64,000 nt of DNA from G963676655 sp963678305 (GTDB taxonomy: Bacteria > Verrucomicrobiota > Lentisphaeria > Victivallales > Victivallaceae). A model generated the notes under the pieces. It was not told where the DNA came from. It saw nothing but the letters and a program-made list of their open reading frames with translations, and made no database searches. How positions within the stretch are numbered: position 1 is the first letter of the stretch; the number at the start of each line of letters is the position of its first letter. The stretch lies in assembly GCA_963678305.2 (NCBI GenBank), contig CAXXVV010000017.1, positions 62,001-126,000 on the forward strand. Reading direction: 5' to 3'. Shown here piece after piece: positions 8,347-16,573 of this stretch. Made by a program: the position numbers and the translations under genes.

Positions 8347-11300
8347 TCAATAGACCTTGAAAGTAACTATTTCAAACGGCTTGAGTTCAACTTTAGCGGT
8401 CAGGTTATCCAATTCGACCGTTCCGTTGTCTTCCCATTCGATCATGTTGGTTCTGACCAGACGCTCGATCGGCTTATTGAATTTCAGAGTCCCACTGGAA
8501 CGGCGGCCTTTGGTTTCCACCAGACGGATAACCAGACACTCTTCCTTTTCCGCCTTCTTGCATACTTCAAGCGAAATATCTTCGGCATCCAGCGAACACG
8601 GCAAAACCGCGTCACCGGCCTTGAATCCTTCAAAACGCAATGGCGGCTGGTTAAGGATCGCTGCGTTATTGATCACATTCGAATCAAGCAGCGACTCGGT
8701 ATGCGGCAGCAAACTGTAAGTGAACTGATGCGATCCCATATCCGCATTGAAGTCAGGGTATTTAGGCGAACGGAGCAGGGTCAAGTCAAGCGTCCTTTCA
8801 AAGACCTTATGACCGTATTTGCAATCATTGAGCAAAGCCACCCCGTACTGTGAATCGGAAAGATCGGCGTAACGATGGGCCGGAACTTCATAACGCGCCA
8901 GATCCCAGCTGGTATTCCTGGCGGAGAAGCGCTTGATGTAGCCGTACTGGATATCGAAAACCGCGTCGGTGGTATGAATATCTACCGGAAATTTGGTCCG
9001 CAGCATACGGTGGGATTCATCCCATTCCACTTCGGTGACAAAGTCAAGACGACGCCCGTGACCAAGGATCACTTTCTGTTTTATAGTGGAATTGCTGATC
9101 TTCAAATCAAATTCCAGAATCTGGCGCAGTGGACCGTCAACGGTCTTGACCGCCCTGATTCCCCTAGCGTCTTCAAGATGCTGGTTTTCATAAGTAATAT
9201 CAATATTCCAGGCGTCAAAACGAACCGGATCATCGTGATAGATTGACAGAACGTTTGCGGTGGCACCGTCTTTGATCAACTCATAATCGACCTCTTTGTC
9301 ATAGACGCTGACAAGCTGGGCATCCTGATTGAACTCATACCGGACATAATCGTTTTCAAGCACCAGGTCATTACAGCCGGAAACCGCCTCGGCAACACAT
9401 TCAGCTTTCTCGAGTGTGATAAAGCCATAGGCCGGAATGCATACTTCAGCCATTACTTTACCGTCTTCATTCTGACAAGCCAGACACTCGCCGTCAACCG
9501 TGGCACTGCTCCAGCCTTCCGGCAGAGCAATCGGACCTCGATATTCACAGCCCAGGGAATTGAACAAGGTCATACATGCATCATCCTGTTTGAGCAACTT
9601 TGCGGCCGCGGCGGCAAGCAGTTCCTGGCAAGTAGCCCACATTTCATCATAGGTCGCATTGGTTTCCTTGTAAACCCGCGTGATCGACGAACCCGGGATA
9701 ATATCATGGAACTGGTTAACCAGAAGCGTCTTCCAGAGGCGATCAAGTTCCGCTACCGGATATTCCGGCAAGGGAAGGCAGGAGTAAACAAACTCAACGT
9801 GCTTCAGCATATACTCAAGTTTCCGGTTCATCTTCTTGACCCGGGCCTGAGTGGTCAAAGTGCCCTGATGTTCCTCAAGATAAAGTTCGCCTTCCCAAAC
9901 ATCGAGTTTGTCAGCAAAACGGTTTATGCGTTCAAAGAAGTCGGCGGCGTGACCGAATTCAGCTTTCGGACAGCCTTCAAGATCTTTCATACGCATCAGG
10001 CGTTCTACATAATCGTCACGCGGGCCGCCGCCGCCGTCGCCCAAACCGTACAGCGACATAAACTCATCAACTTTTTCAGCTTCGTTAAAACGGTTTTGTG
10101 CGGGACACAACTCTTCCGGAATGCATCTGGCGTTGTAGGTATTTTCCGGCGGAAAGTGAGTGAGAACGGAGGTGCCGTCGATGCCGCGCCACATGAAAGT
10201 ATGGTGCGGGAACTTATTGTACTGGTTCCAGGAAATCTTCTGGGTCAGGAAATAATTACAGCCGCTGCCTTTAATGATCTGGGGCATGGCGGCGGAATAT
10301 CCGAAGACGTCGGGAATCCATAAGTTTTTGACGTCAACCCCGAATTCATCCATATAGAAGTTTTTGCCGTGGATAAATTGCCGGACCATCGACTCACCGC
10401 TGATAACATTGCAGTCAGCTTCAACCCACATGCCGCCCTGGAGTTCCCAACTGCCGTCGGCAACCGCTTTTTTGATCTTTTCATAAAGCGAAGGATAATG
10501 ATCTTTGGTAAACTGGTAATGCTGTGGCTGGGACGCGCCGAAAACATATCCGGGATAACGTTCTATCAGAGCAATCTGATTGGCGAAGGTCCGACCGCAT
10601 TTCCGGATAGTCTCGCGCATCGGCCAAAGCCAGGCGGTATCGATATGGGCATGGCCCACAGAGGTCACATTCAAGGCGCTCGAATTGGCTTTCGCGCTGA
10701 ATAGCTTCTCTTTCAGGAAGGCTCTGACTTTCGACGCATTTTCCGGGCTGCCGCAATAGAGATCGATCGCGTCACTGAGAATCAACAGAAGCTGACGGAA
10801 ACGGTAATCATCGTCTTTATAAGTATTCATCAGTGACAAGCCGACTTGATAATCAAGCATCAACTGCCAGACATCCTCGTCAAAAACAACCAGATCCATG
10901 TAGGCCAGTTTGCCGGCGGCGCGACCGTAAGGATTATCAGTATCGAGCCGGGGATGGGTGTCCAGTTCCAGACCGACGATCTTGTTTGCGGCGCAGTCAA
11001 TCAGCAAATCTATGTTTTCCCCGCCTTCCGCCTGATCGACAACAGGGAAAATATCGCGCACAAAACTGGTCCAGAAAACCGAACCGTCAGTCAAGCCCTG
11101 TAAAGGTAAACCGTCATGATTGAAGATCAAGGCTTCGCCGCCGACGCTGATCCTGGCGACAACTTTTTCCCCGCGCCATTCAGCCGGAATCTGACCGGTT
11201 ACCCGCATCCAGGCACACTGCCAGTTATTGCCCCAGACATCTCCGGCATTGACCGGTTTCATCTCGTACTGTGAAATATCCGAAAACGGAACCGGTTCGT

Positions 11301-11415
11301 CCGTGACAAAGCCTTCAGCCTGCATGGAGGTCTTTTGTTTCAAATAGTCCCGCTGCAACAAGTCAAAAAAGAAGTTGACGCGTTGTTTGTAATGATTCAT
11401 TTTTTCGCGATGCAT
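8347..11415 (-). CDS. GH38 alpha-mannosidase
   Basis: A 1022-aa cytoplasmic enzyme that hydrolyses terminal alpha-mannosides. The layout is standard for long bacterial GH38: N-terminal beta domain (1-240), catalytic barrel from about 250 (GHAHIDTAWLWPMRE, the zinc-binding H-x-D), WVEADCNVISGES, then WIPDVFGYSAAMPQ with Asp369 as nucleophile. A helical middle domain and C-terminal beta-sandwiches follow. There is no signal peptide, so the substrate is imported as oligosaccharide. It is followed 4 bp later by its LacI regulator. Putative twin operators lie just upstream at 11444-11498. Confidence 0.93.
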   Translation of the reverse strand: MHREKMNHYKQRVNFFFDLLQRDYLKQKTSMQAEGFVTDEPVPFSDISQYEMKPVNAGDVWGNNWQCAWMRVTGQIPAEWRGEKVVARISVGGEALIFNHDGLPLQGLTDGSVFWTSFVRDIFPVVDQAEGGENIDLLIDCAANKIVGLELDTHPRLDTDNPYGRAAGKLAYMDLVVFDEDVWQLMLDYQVGLSLMNTYKDDDYRFRQLLLILSDAIDLYCGSPENASKVRAFLKEKLFSAKANSSALNVTSVGHAHIDTAWLWPMRETIRKCGRTFANQIALIERYPGYVFGASQPQHYQFTKDHYPSLYEKIKKAVADGSWELQGGMWVEADCNVISGESMVRQFIHGKNFYMDEFGVDVKNLWIPDVFGYSAAMPQIIKGSGCNYFLTQKISWNQYNKFPHHTFMWRGIDGTSVLTHFPPENTYNARCIPEELCPAQNRFNEAEKVDEFMSLYGLGDGGGGPRDDYVERLMRMKDLEGCPKAEFGHAADFFERINRFADKLDVWEGELYLEEHQGTLTTQARVKKMNRKLEYMLKHVEFVYSCLPLPEYPVAELDRLWKTLLVNQFHDIIPGSSITRVYKETNATYDEMWATCQELLAAAAAKLLKQDDACMTLFNSLGCEYRGPIALPEGWSSATVDGECLACQNEDGKVMAEVCIPAYGFITLEKAECVAEAVSGCNDLVLENDYVRYEFNQDAQLVSVYDKEVDYELIKDGATANVLSIYHDDPVRFDAWNIDITYENQHLEDARGIRAVKTVDGPLRQILEFDLKISNSTIKQKVILGHGRRLDFVTEVEWDESHRMLRTKFPVDIHTTDAVFDIQYGYIKRFSARNTSWDLARYEVPAHRYADLSDSQYGVALLNDCKYGHKVFERTLDLTLLRSPKYPDFNADMGSHQFTYSLLPHTESLLDSNVINNAAILNQPPLRFEGFKAGDAVLPCSLDAEDISLEVCKKAEKEECLVIRLVETKGRRSSGTLKFNKPIERLVRTNMIEWEDNGTVELDNLTAKVELKPFEIVTFKVY

Positions 11416-11443
11416 TATTATCTCCTGCTTAAATTACAAAATA

Positions 11444-11498
11444 CAAACGTTTGGATTAATTTTAAAATACAACCCTAAAAACAAAATACAAACGTTTG
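11444..11498. promoter_or_regulatory. Twin LacI-type operators upstream of the mannosidase gene
   Basis: Perfect palindromes CAAACGTTTG at 11444-11453 and 11489-11498, 45 bp apart centre to centre. Each is embedded in the same longer direct repeat (…ACAAAATA before and GATTAA after). The central CG palindrome is the usual LacI-family operator core, and about four helical turns of spacing suits looping or cooperative binding by the repressor encoded at 7401. Confidence 0.7.
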
Positions 11499-11539
11499 GA
11501 TTAAATATTTTTAAGTTTTTTCCAGAAAAAAGAAGACTG

Positions 11540-11995
11540 TCAGATTTCAAGAACCCGGACTATTTTTTCGGGAGAGTTACGGTAAAGCGATGACTTGCCT
11601 TGGTAAAAGCCGTGCTTTTCAATAAAATGAATGCACAAATCGGTATAGGTGATATCTTCACCGGTTTCAAGATTGCGAACCGTGATGTTTGATTTCGGAA
11701 TTAAACCTTTATCCTCAAACGGACAGCGGATGCCGCCGCGGACCGTAGCCACCCTAACCGCGAAATGCGGCGGAATCTTGATAAATTCATCCAGACCGGC
11801 CTCGCCTTTATCCCGCAGTTCACGCATTTTCGCGGCAATCTGCTGGTGCGTCAGGCCCAGTTTCTTTACCGTGTTGTCGTCTTCGTCAAGAATCTGGACC
11901 AGATCACGATGGTCATCACCGAGAAAGCCGTTGACGGTGATCACGCCCGGCTGCATGTTCGCGGTGATCTTCTTCATTTCCGGTGAAAGTTTCAT
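11540..11995 (-). CDS. Conserved protein of unknown function after nqrF
   Basis: A 151-aa soluble protein that I do not recognise. It starts 11 bp after the nqrF stop, so it is the last gene of the nqr transcript. It has a helical segment (LGLTHQQIAAKMRELRDKGEA) and a beta-rich middle (FAVRVATVRGGIRCPFEDKGLI), with a C-terminal half IHFIEKHGFYQGKSSLYRN. There is one Cys in the middle and no membrane segment or signal peptide. Position suggests an accessory or regulatory role for the Na+ pump, which is untested. Confidence 0.6.
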   Translation of the reverse strand: MKLSPEMKKITANMQPGVITVNGFLGDDHRDLVQILDEDDNTVKKLGLTHQQIAAKMRELRDKGEAGLDEFIKIPPHFAVRVATVRGGIRCPFEDKGLIPKSNITVRNLETGEDITYTDLCIHFIEKHGFYQGKSSLYRNSPEKIVRVLEI

Positions 11996-12006
11996 GATAT
12001 GTTTCC

Positions 12007-13110
12007 TTACGCAAATTTATCGTAGTAAATCAGTTCTTCCGGCACACCTTTTTCCGTCAGCACCTTGATACAGGCATTGATCATCCCAGGGCTGCCACAC
12101 AAATATGCCTCGACATTGTCGCCGCTTTCCAGATGTTTCTCCAGCACTTTGGTTATCAGACCGGTTTCACCTTCCCACTGATCTTCCGGCTCCGGACTGG
12201 ACAACGCCGGAATAAAGGTAAAGTCAGGCAAATCCTGCTCTAACTGCTTCATCTCGTCAAGCAGAAACAGGTCTTTTTTAGAAGTCGCACCGAAAAAGTA
12301 GCGGGTTTTGCGATTGATGCCCTTGTCTTTCATATCCAGCAGAATGGATTTGATCGGCGCCATGCCCGAGCCGCCGGCAATACAGACGACCTCGCGTTCC
12401 GTGTCCCGCAAAAAGAATTCCCCGTACGGACCGTTAATGGTAATCTCATCCCCTTCTTTCAGGTATTTATGTACGTAGGTGGTACAAATCCCGTTCGGAA
12501 CCAGGCGAATTTCAAATTCAACCTTTTTATGCTCCGACGGCTGAGAGGAAATCGAATAAGCCCGGTAAACCTCTTCGGAACTTAGTTCGTATTCCGGTAC
12601 TTTGATCTGCATGAACTGTCCGGCCCGGAAGTCGACCTCCGAGGGGTCGAGCAAGGTTACAACCACTTCTTTAATGTCATGGGTCAGATCCCGGATCGAA
12701 GCGACTTTGCCCTGAAATTCTTTAATGAGGAAGTATTCTTCCGGAATCTCGATCTTCAAGTCGTTTTTGACTTTCACCTGACAACTCAAGCGAATGTTCG
12801 CCGCCAGCTCCTCCCTGGTTAGCCAGGGGATTTCCGTCGGCAAAGCCTCCCCTGCCCCTTCGTGAACCTTGAGTTTGCACAACCCGCAGGAGCCTTTGCC
12901 GCCGCAGGCGGACGGAATGAAGATACCTTCCGCATTCAACGCGGAAAGTAATGACGAACCGCCCTCGACTTTCAGTTTCTTTGAACCGTCGTTAATGTCA
13001 AGTTCGCACTCGCCGTAATTCCCGATAGTCGCGTTGAAGATCAGGATGATCAGAGTTAATCCGGCGGTAATTCCGCAACACACCGCAACGGCTGTTAAAA
13101 CTTCCTGCAT
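12007..13110 (-). CDS. nqrF: Na+-translocating NADH:quinone reductase subunit F
   Basis: A 367-aa electron-entry subunit. One N-terminal membrane helix (VLTAVAVCCGITAGLTLIIL) is followed by a [2Fe-2S] ferredoxin domain with the cluster cysteines in SACGGKGSCGLCK and LSCQVKV. Then come an FAD-binding domain (RAYSISS) and an NADH-binding domain (VCIAGGSGMAPIKSIL; CGSPGMI near the end). It takes hydride from NADH and passes electrons to the membrane part. It is separated from nqrE by 215 bp containing a dispersed repeat, whereas the other nqr genes overlap or nearly touch. Confidence 0.93.
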   Translation of the reverse strand: MQEVLTAVAVCCGITAGLTLIILIFNATIGNYGECELDINDGSKKLKVEGGSSLLSALNAEGIFIPSACGGKGSCGLCKLKVHEGAGEALPTEIPWLTREELAANIRLSCQVKVKNDLKIEIPEEYFLIKEFQGKVASIRDLTHDIKEVVVTLLDPSEVDFRAGQFMQIKVPEYELSSEEVYRAYSISSQPSEHKKVEFEIRLVPNGICTTYVHKYLKEGDEITINGPYGEFFLRDTEREVVCIAGGSGMAPIKSILLDMKDKGINRKTRYFFGATSKKDLFLLDEMKQLEQDLPDFTFIPALSSPEPEDQWEGETGLITKVLEKHLESGDNVEAYLCGSPGMINACIKVLTEKGVPEELIYYDKFA

Positions 13111-13138
13111 ATATATTTATTCCAAAACTTTACATTAT

Positions 13139-13280
13139 TTAGACTATTGCGAAATATAAACTGCACCACAGAGGACACGGAGAAACACGGAGAAGTATTT
13201 AAATTTTCAGCTCAAGTTGAAAAATAAAAAAACTTTTTCGTGATTTTTCGTGAGTTTCGTGGTTAATATTTGCATTTAGC
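13139..13280 (+). repeat. Dispersed ~142-bp intergenic repeat, copy B
   Basis: This copy lies inside the nqr operon, between nqrE and nqrF. It contains CACAGAGGACACGGAG, the palindrome variant TTTTCAGCTCAAGTTGAAAA, AAAAAAACTTTTTCGTG and GTTTCGTGGTTAATATTTGC. It aligns with the reverse complement of 3211-3352 over the whole length. Confidence 0.75.
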
Positions 13281-13325
13281 ACAACTCTTTTATATTATTA
13301 TTTTCAATCTTTTAATATCTCTACA

Positions 13326-13919
13326 TCAGCCCTTGATCACGCCAGAAAGCCCCATGAACGCAATCGCCATGATACCGGCGATAATCAGTGAAATCCCGGT
13401 CCCGGCCAACGGTCCGGGAACATTGGAGTTGGACATCTTCTGACGAATCCCGGCCATCGCCATAATCGCCAGCATCCAGCCCAGGCCGCTGCCCAAACCG
13501 TAAAAACAGGTTTTGACAAAACCGTAATCACGAATAACCATAAACAGGCATACGCCCAATATAGCGCAGTTAACCGTGATCAGCGGCAGGAATATCCCCA
13601 GCGCCTTATAGAGCTTTTCCGATACCCGTTCGATCGTGATCTCAGCCACCTGGACAAACGCAGCAATGACAATAATAAAAATAATGAACCGCAAATGCTC
13701 CAGCCCGAACGGCACCAGCATCTGCCAGTAAACCAGCCAGCATAAAGCGGTGGACACCGTCATCACCAGCGTTACCGCCGCGCCAAGCCCGACCGCGGTC
13801 TTGACTTCACGCGACGCGCCAAGGAACGGGCACATCCCGAGATAATAGGTCAACAGGACATTCTGGGTGAAGATCGCGGAAAAGAAAATCGCAAAATATG
13901 AGACTATCGTTTCGTTCAT
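13326..13919 (-). CDS. nqrE: Na+-NQR subunit E
   Basis: A 197-aa membrane protein with six predicted helices. It has the family start IFFSAIFTQNVLLTYYLGMCPFL, whose Cys with that of NqrD co-ordinates the membrane iron centre of the pump, and a second Cys in VNCAILGVCLF. The start overlaps the nqrD stop by 4 bp (13916-13919). Length matches the family (about 200). Confidence 0.92.
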   Translation of the reverse strand: MNETIVSYFAIFFSAIFTQNVLLTYYLGMCPFLGASREVKTAVGLGAAVTLVMTVSTALCWLVYWQMLVPFGLEHLRFIIFIIVIAAFVQVAEITIERVSEKLYKALGIFLPLITVNCAILGVCLFMVIRDYGFVKTCFYGLGSGLGWMLAIMAMAGIRQKMSNSNVPGPLAGTGISLIIAGIMAIAFMGLSGVIKG

Positions 13920-14539
13920 GATTTAGCCTCCTTCTCCTCCGGTTCCTTGTCAAAAATCCCTTTGACGATCCACAGCAGCACAGCCAGCACGAAAAAACCG
14001 CCGGGAGCCATAACCATAACCGACCAGTTGGTCCACCAGTCGCCAAGTATCTGCACGCCCCATAACGACCCTGAACCGAGCAGCTCCCGAACCGTGGCGA
14101 TAACCACCAGTACGAGCGCGTAGCCACTGGCGTTGGCAATACCGTCCAAGCCGGATTGCAGGGGCGGATTCGACAGCGCATAGGCCTCACACCGGCCCAT
14201 GACTATACAGTTGGTTATAATCAACCCGACATACGGGCCAAGCTGTTTTGAGATGTCCGGCAGATGCGCTTTCAATACGATGTCCACCAGAATAACCCCG
14301 GTGGCGATTATCAGGATTTCCGCCATCATGCGTACCCGTGACGGAATCAGTTTACGCAGCAATGACACCGTGAAACTGGAAAAGCCGCAGACAAAGATCA
14401 TCGCCACACCCATAACCACGGTGTTTTTCAGCACATTGGTCACCGCCAGAGTCGAACATATTCCGAGCACCTGAATCAGGATCGGGTTGTTTTTGAACAA
14501 ACCGTTGACCATGATTTCTTTGGGTTTATCGTTGCTCAT
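13916..14539 (-). CDS. nqrD: Na+-NQR subunit D
   Basis: A 207-aa six-helix membrane protein. It has the family blocks NPILIQVLGICSTLAVTNVLKN and GLIITNCIVMGRCEAYA, each carrying one of the conserved Cys of the membrane iron site. It overlaps nqrE by 4 bp and follows nqrC by 42 bp, with a GGAGG-type site (ACGGAGGTAAAAA) before the ATG. Confidence 0.92.
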   Translation of the reverse strand: MSNDKPKEIMVNGLFKNNPILIQVLGICSTLAVTNVLKNTVVMGVAMIFVCGFSSFTVSLLRKLIPSRVRMMAEILIIATGVILVDIVLKAHLPDISKQLGPYVGLIITNCIVMGRCEAYALSNPPLQSGLDGIANASGYALVLVVIATVRELLGSGSLWGVQILGDWWTNWSVMVMAPGGFFVLAVLLWIVKGIFDKEPEEKEAKS

Positions 14540-14581
14540 TTTTTACCTCCGTTAAGAACTTCCGGAGCTTCCTTTAAAGTT

Positions 14582-15127
14582 TTATTGACCATACCGCTGC
14601 ACCGCCCGGGTGGTTATCGTTGCGCCGGTGATCGCGTCAAACTGGTCGGATTTATCTGATTTGGTGGCTTCGGCCACAAAGCTCATGGGGCCGGTCTTGC
14701 CTTTGAACTGGTTGCAAAACCATGATTCGGTAATCCTAGCGCCCAGGCCCGGGGTTTCATTATTCTGAGTAAAACTGACCCCGGTCAGTGTTTTGCCGTC
14801 TTTCTTCACCCCGACCACCGCGTCGATCTTTCCCCAAAGCCCGGTCCCGGTTACCGGAAAAACATAGTTGCCGTTATTGACCATATAATATTCTTTTTCT
14901 TTTTTCACCCGTTCGTCAAAGACCTGTGAAACCTTTTTCGCATCGGCTTTTTCAGGCAGGATATCGGCAGCCTGTAAAACCGCTTTGCGTAAAAACATCT
15001 CTTCATTCAGGGTTATTTGAGCCTTGCTTTTCTGGTAAACAAACGAAACGCCGCCGACACATATCGCGGTCATCACCACCATGAAGATGATCGTATACAA
15101 CGCTTCTTTGAGTTTACTTTTCTTCAT
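14582..15127 (-). CDS. nqrC: Na+-NQR subunit C, short form
   Basis: A 181-aa protein with one N-terminal membrane helix (YTIIFMVVMTAICVGGV) and an FMN-binding domain. The covalent flavin site is the Thr in DAITGATITTRAV, close to the C-terminus; GLGARITE is the other family block. Classical NqrC is about 255 aa and RnfG about 200, so this is a compact form. The gene order B-C-D-E-F with a true NqrF makes NQR the right call. Its start overlaps the nqrB stop by 4 bp. Confidence 0.85.
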   Translation of the reverse strand: MKKSKLKEALYTIIFMVVMTAICVGGVSFVYQKSKAQITLNEEMFLRKAVLQAADILPEKADAKKVSQVFDERVKKEKEYYMVNNGNYVFPVTGTGLWGKIDAVVGVKKDGKTLTGVSFTQNNETPGLGARITESWFCNQFKGKTGPMSFVAEATKSDKSDQFDAITGATITTRAVQRYGQ

Positions 15128-16062
15128 TTTTTCTTACCGCTGGTAAATTCTTTGACATAGAAATCGGTTAACGGCGCAAACATATTGCCGATAAGGATCG
15201 CGAACATCATTCCTTCGGGCCAAATAGAAAATGTCCGGATCAACACGGTCAGGACGCCGATCAAAGCGCCGTAGATCCAGCGTCCCTGATTGGTTTTCGG
15301 CGCACTCACCGGTTCGGTTACCATAAAGATCAGCCCCAGCATAAAACCGCCGCTGAATAAAGCCTGTAACGGCGGGATCGCCTCTTTCACCCCACCAAAC
15401 CAGAGGCCGCCCTGAAGAACCAGAAAAGCGACCAGGCAGGACACGATCAGGCGGTAATTGGCAACCTTTTTCCAGAGGAGATACGCGCCGCCCAGAATAA
15501 GCAGCAGCGCGCTGGTTTCGCCGAAGCACCCGGCGGTATTGCCCAGCAGCAGATCCAGCCACGGCACCTGTCCGCCCGTTTTCATGACCTGCATCGGAGT
15601 CGCGGAACAAACCGCGTCAATATTGATCATGTAATGGGTCAACCCGCCGAGTTTGCCGGCAACCGGCTCAAACCAGCGTCCGTTCATCTGGGTGGTAAAG
15701 TTAATATAGATAAAAGCGCGTCCGGCAATCGCCGGATTGAAGATATTTTTGCCGAAGCCGCCGAAGACCATTTTACCGAAGACCACACCGAAAACGATTC
15801 CGACCACCGCCATCCAGTACGGCAGGTCCGGCGGCAGCGACAACGCGAAAAGCGAACCGGTCACAAAGACCGCCGCGGTCACCTGGTTCTTGTAATATTT
15901 GGCAAAACAGTATTCACTGAGAAAGGCGAAGCAATTGACCACGACCAGCATAACCAGACTGCGCCACCCGAAAAAATAGATCGACGCCAGCGCCGCCGGC
16001 GCCAGAGCGTACAAAACCTGATTCATCGGTTTCTGCGCCTTGATTATTCCCTGTCCACTCAC
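15124..16062 (-). CDS. nqrB: Na+-NQR subunit B
   Basis: A 312-aa polytopic membrane protein. It has GKMVFGGFGKNIFNPAIAGRAF (family signature) and CSATPMQ, whose Thr is the expected covalent FMN site. It is shorter than classical NqrB (about 410), nearer RnfD. It is the first gene of the leftward nqr transcript; nqrA, normally upstream, is absent here. The 500 bp upstream hold only repeats and AT-rich sequence. Confidence 0.9.
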   Translation of the reverse strand: MSGQGIIKAQKPMNQVLYALAPAALASIYFFGWRSLVMLVVVNCFAFLSEYCFAKYYKNQVTAAVFVTGSLFALSLPPDLPYWMAVVGIVFGVVFGKMVFGGFGKNIFNPAIAGRAFIYINFTTQMNGRWFEPVAGKLGGLTHYMINIDAVCSATPMQVMKTGGQVPWLDLLLGNTAGCFGETSALLLILGGAYLLWKKVANYRLIVSCLVAFLVLQGGLWFGGVKEAIPPLQALFSGGFMLGLIFMVTEPVSAPKTNQGRWIYGALIGVLTVLIRTFSIWPEGMMFAILIGNMFAPLTDFYVKEFTSGKKK

Positions 16063-16114
16063 TGACGATCCTTATTTTAATTAGAAATTAGTAATTATTA
16101 ATTAGAATATATAT

Positions 16115-16142
16115 AAGCACGAGCACTCCGCGCAGGGCAATG
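16115..16142 (+). repeat. Short dispersed GAGC-type repeat, copy 1
   Basis: Begins AAGCACGAGCACTCC and ends GCGCAGGGCAATG. It matches 19714-19738 and, reversed, 25839-25871, with consensus A/G-AGC-RY-GAGCA-YT-N-YGCG-N-NGCAA. Confidence 0.5.
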
Positions 16143-16146
16143 TTAG

Positions 16147-16166
16147 AAAAGGGATGCATCCCTTTT
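16147..16166. repeat. Perfect 20-bp palindrome
   Basis: AAAAGGGATGCATCCCTTTT, enclosed by a wider GTTAG…CTAAC inverted repeat. Could be a protein-binding site or a hairpin that is part of the adjacent small repeat. Confidence 0.6.
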
Positions 16167-16573
16167 AATCCCTTGTAACTAACAATATGAATTCTATGAT
16201 TCTCGCAACTTTTCAACCACGGCGCATACCATGACACCACTCACAACATTCAAATTCCACACGCATTTGTTCATATAATGACAATAGATAGAACATGTCG
16301 TTTTTTCAAGCCCGGATATAATTTTTTGTAGAAAATAAAAGATCAATAAATACTTGGAAAATATATTTTAATATGCCTGCTGGAGGTTTTATTAACAAGA
16401 TTGCTGTTCTAACATGTATGTAAAAAAAGAGTTAATTGATTGTAATATCAAACAATAGGTTATATTTTATTTATATTGAAGAGAATGATGCACTAACGGT
16501 TTTATCGTTTTATTTATTCATCTTAATAATATTTATTTCTTATATTGTTTCAAAGGTAAGCAGGGGGTCCATT

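Larger units (their letters stand above)
16063..16573. other. Intergenic stretch with repeat and 20-bp palindrome
   Basis: Between the divergent nqrB and protease genes. It holds a short dispersed repeat (16115-16142), a perfect palindrome (16147-16166) enclosed by GTTAG/CTAAC, and otherwise AT-rich DNA. A TTG-initiated extension of the protease frame covers 16436-16573 but lacks a good ribosome binding site. No nqrA remnant is visible. Confidence 0.6.
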
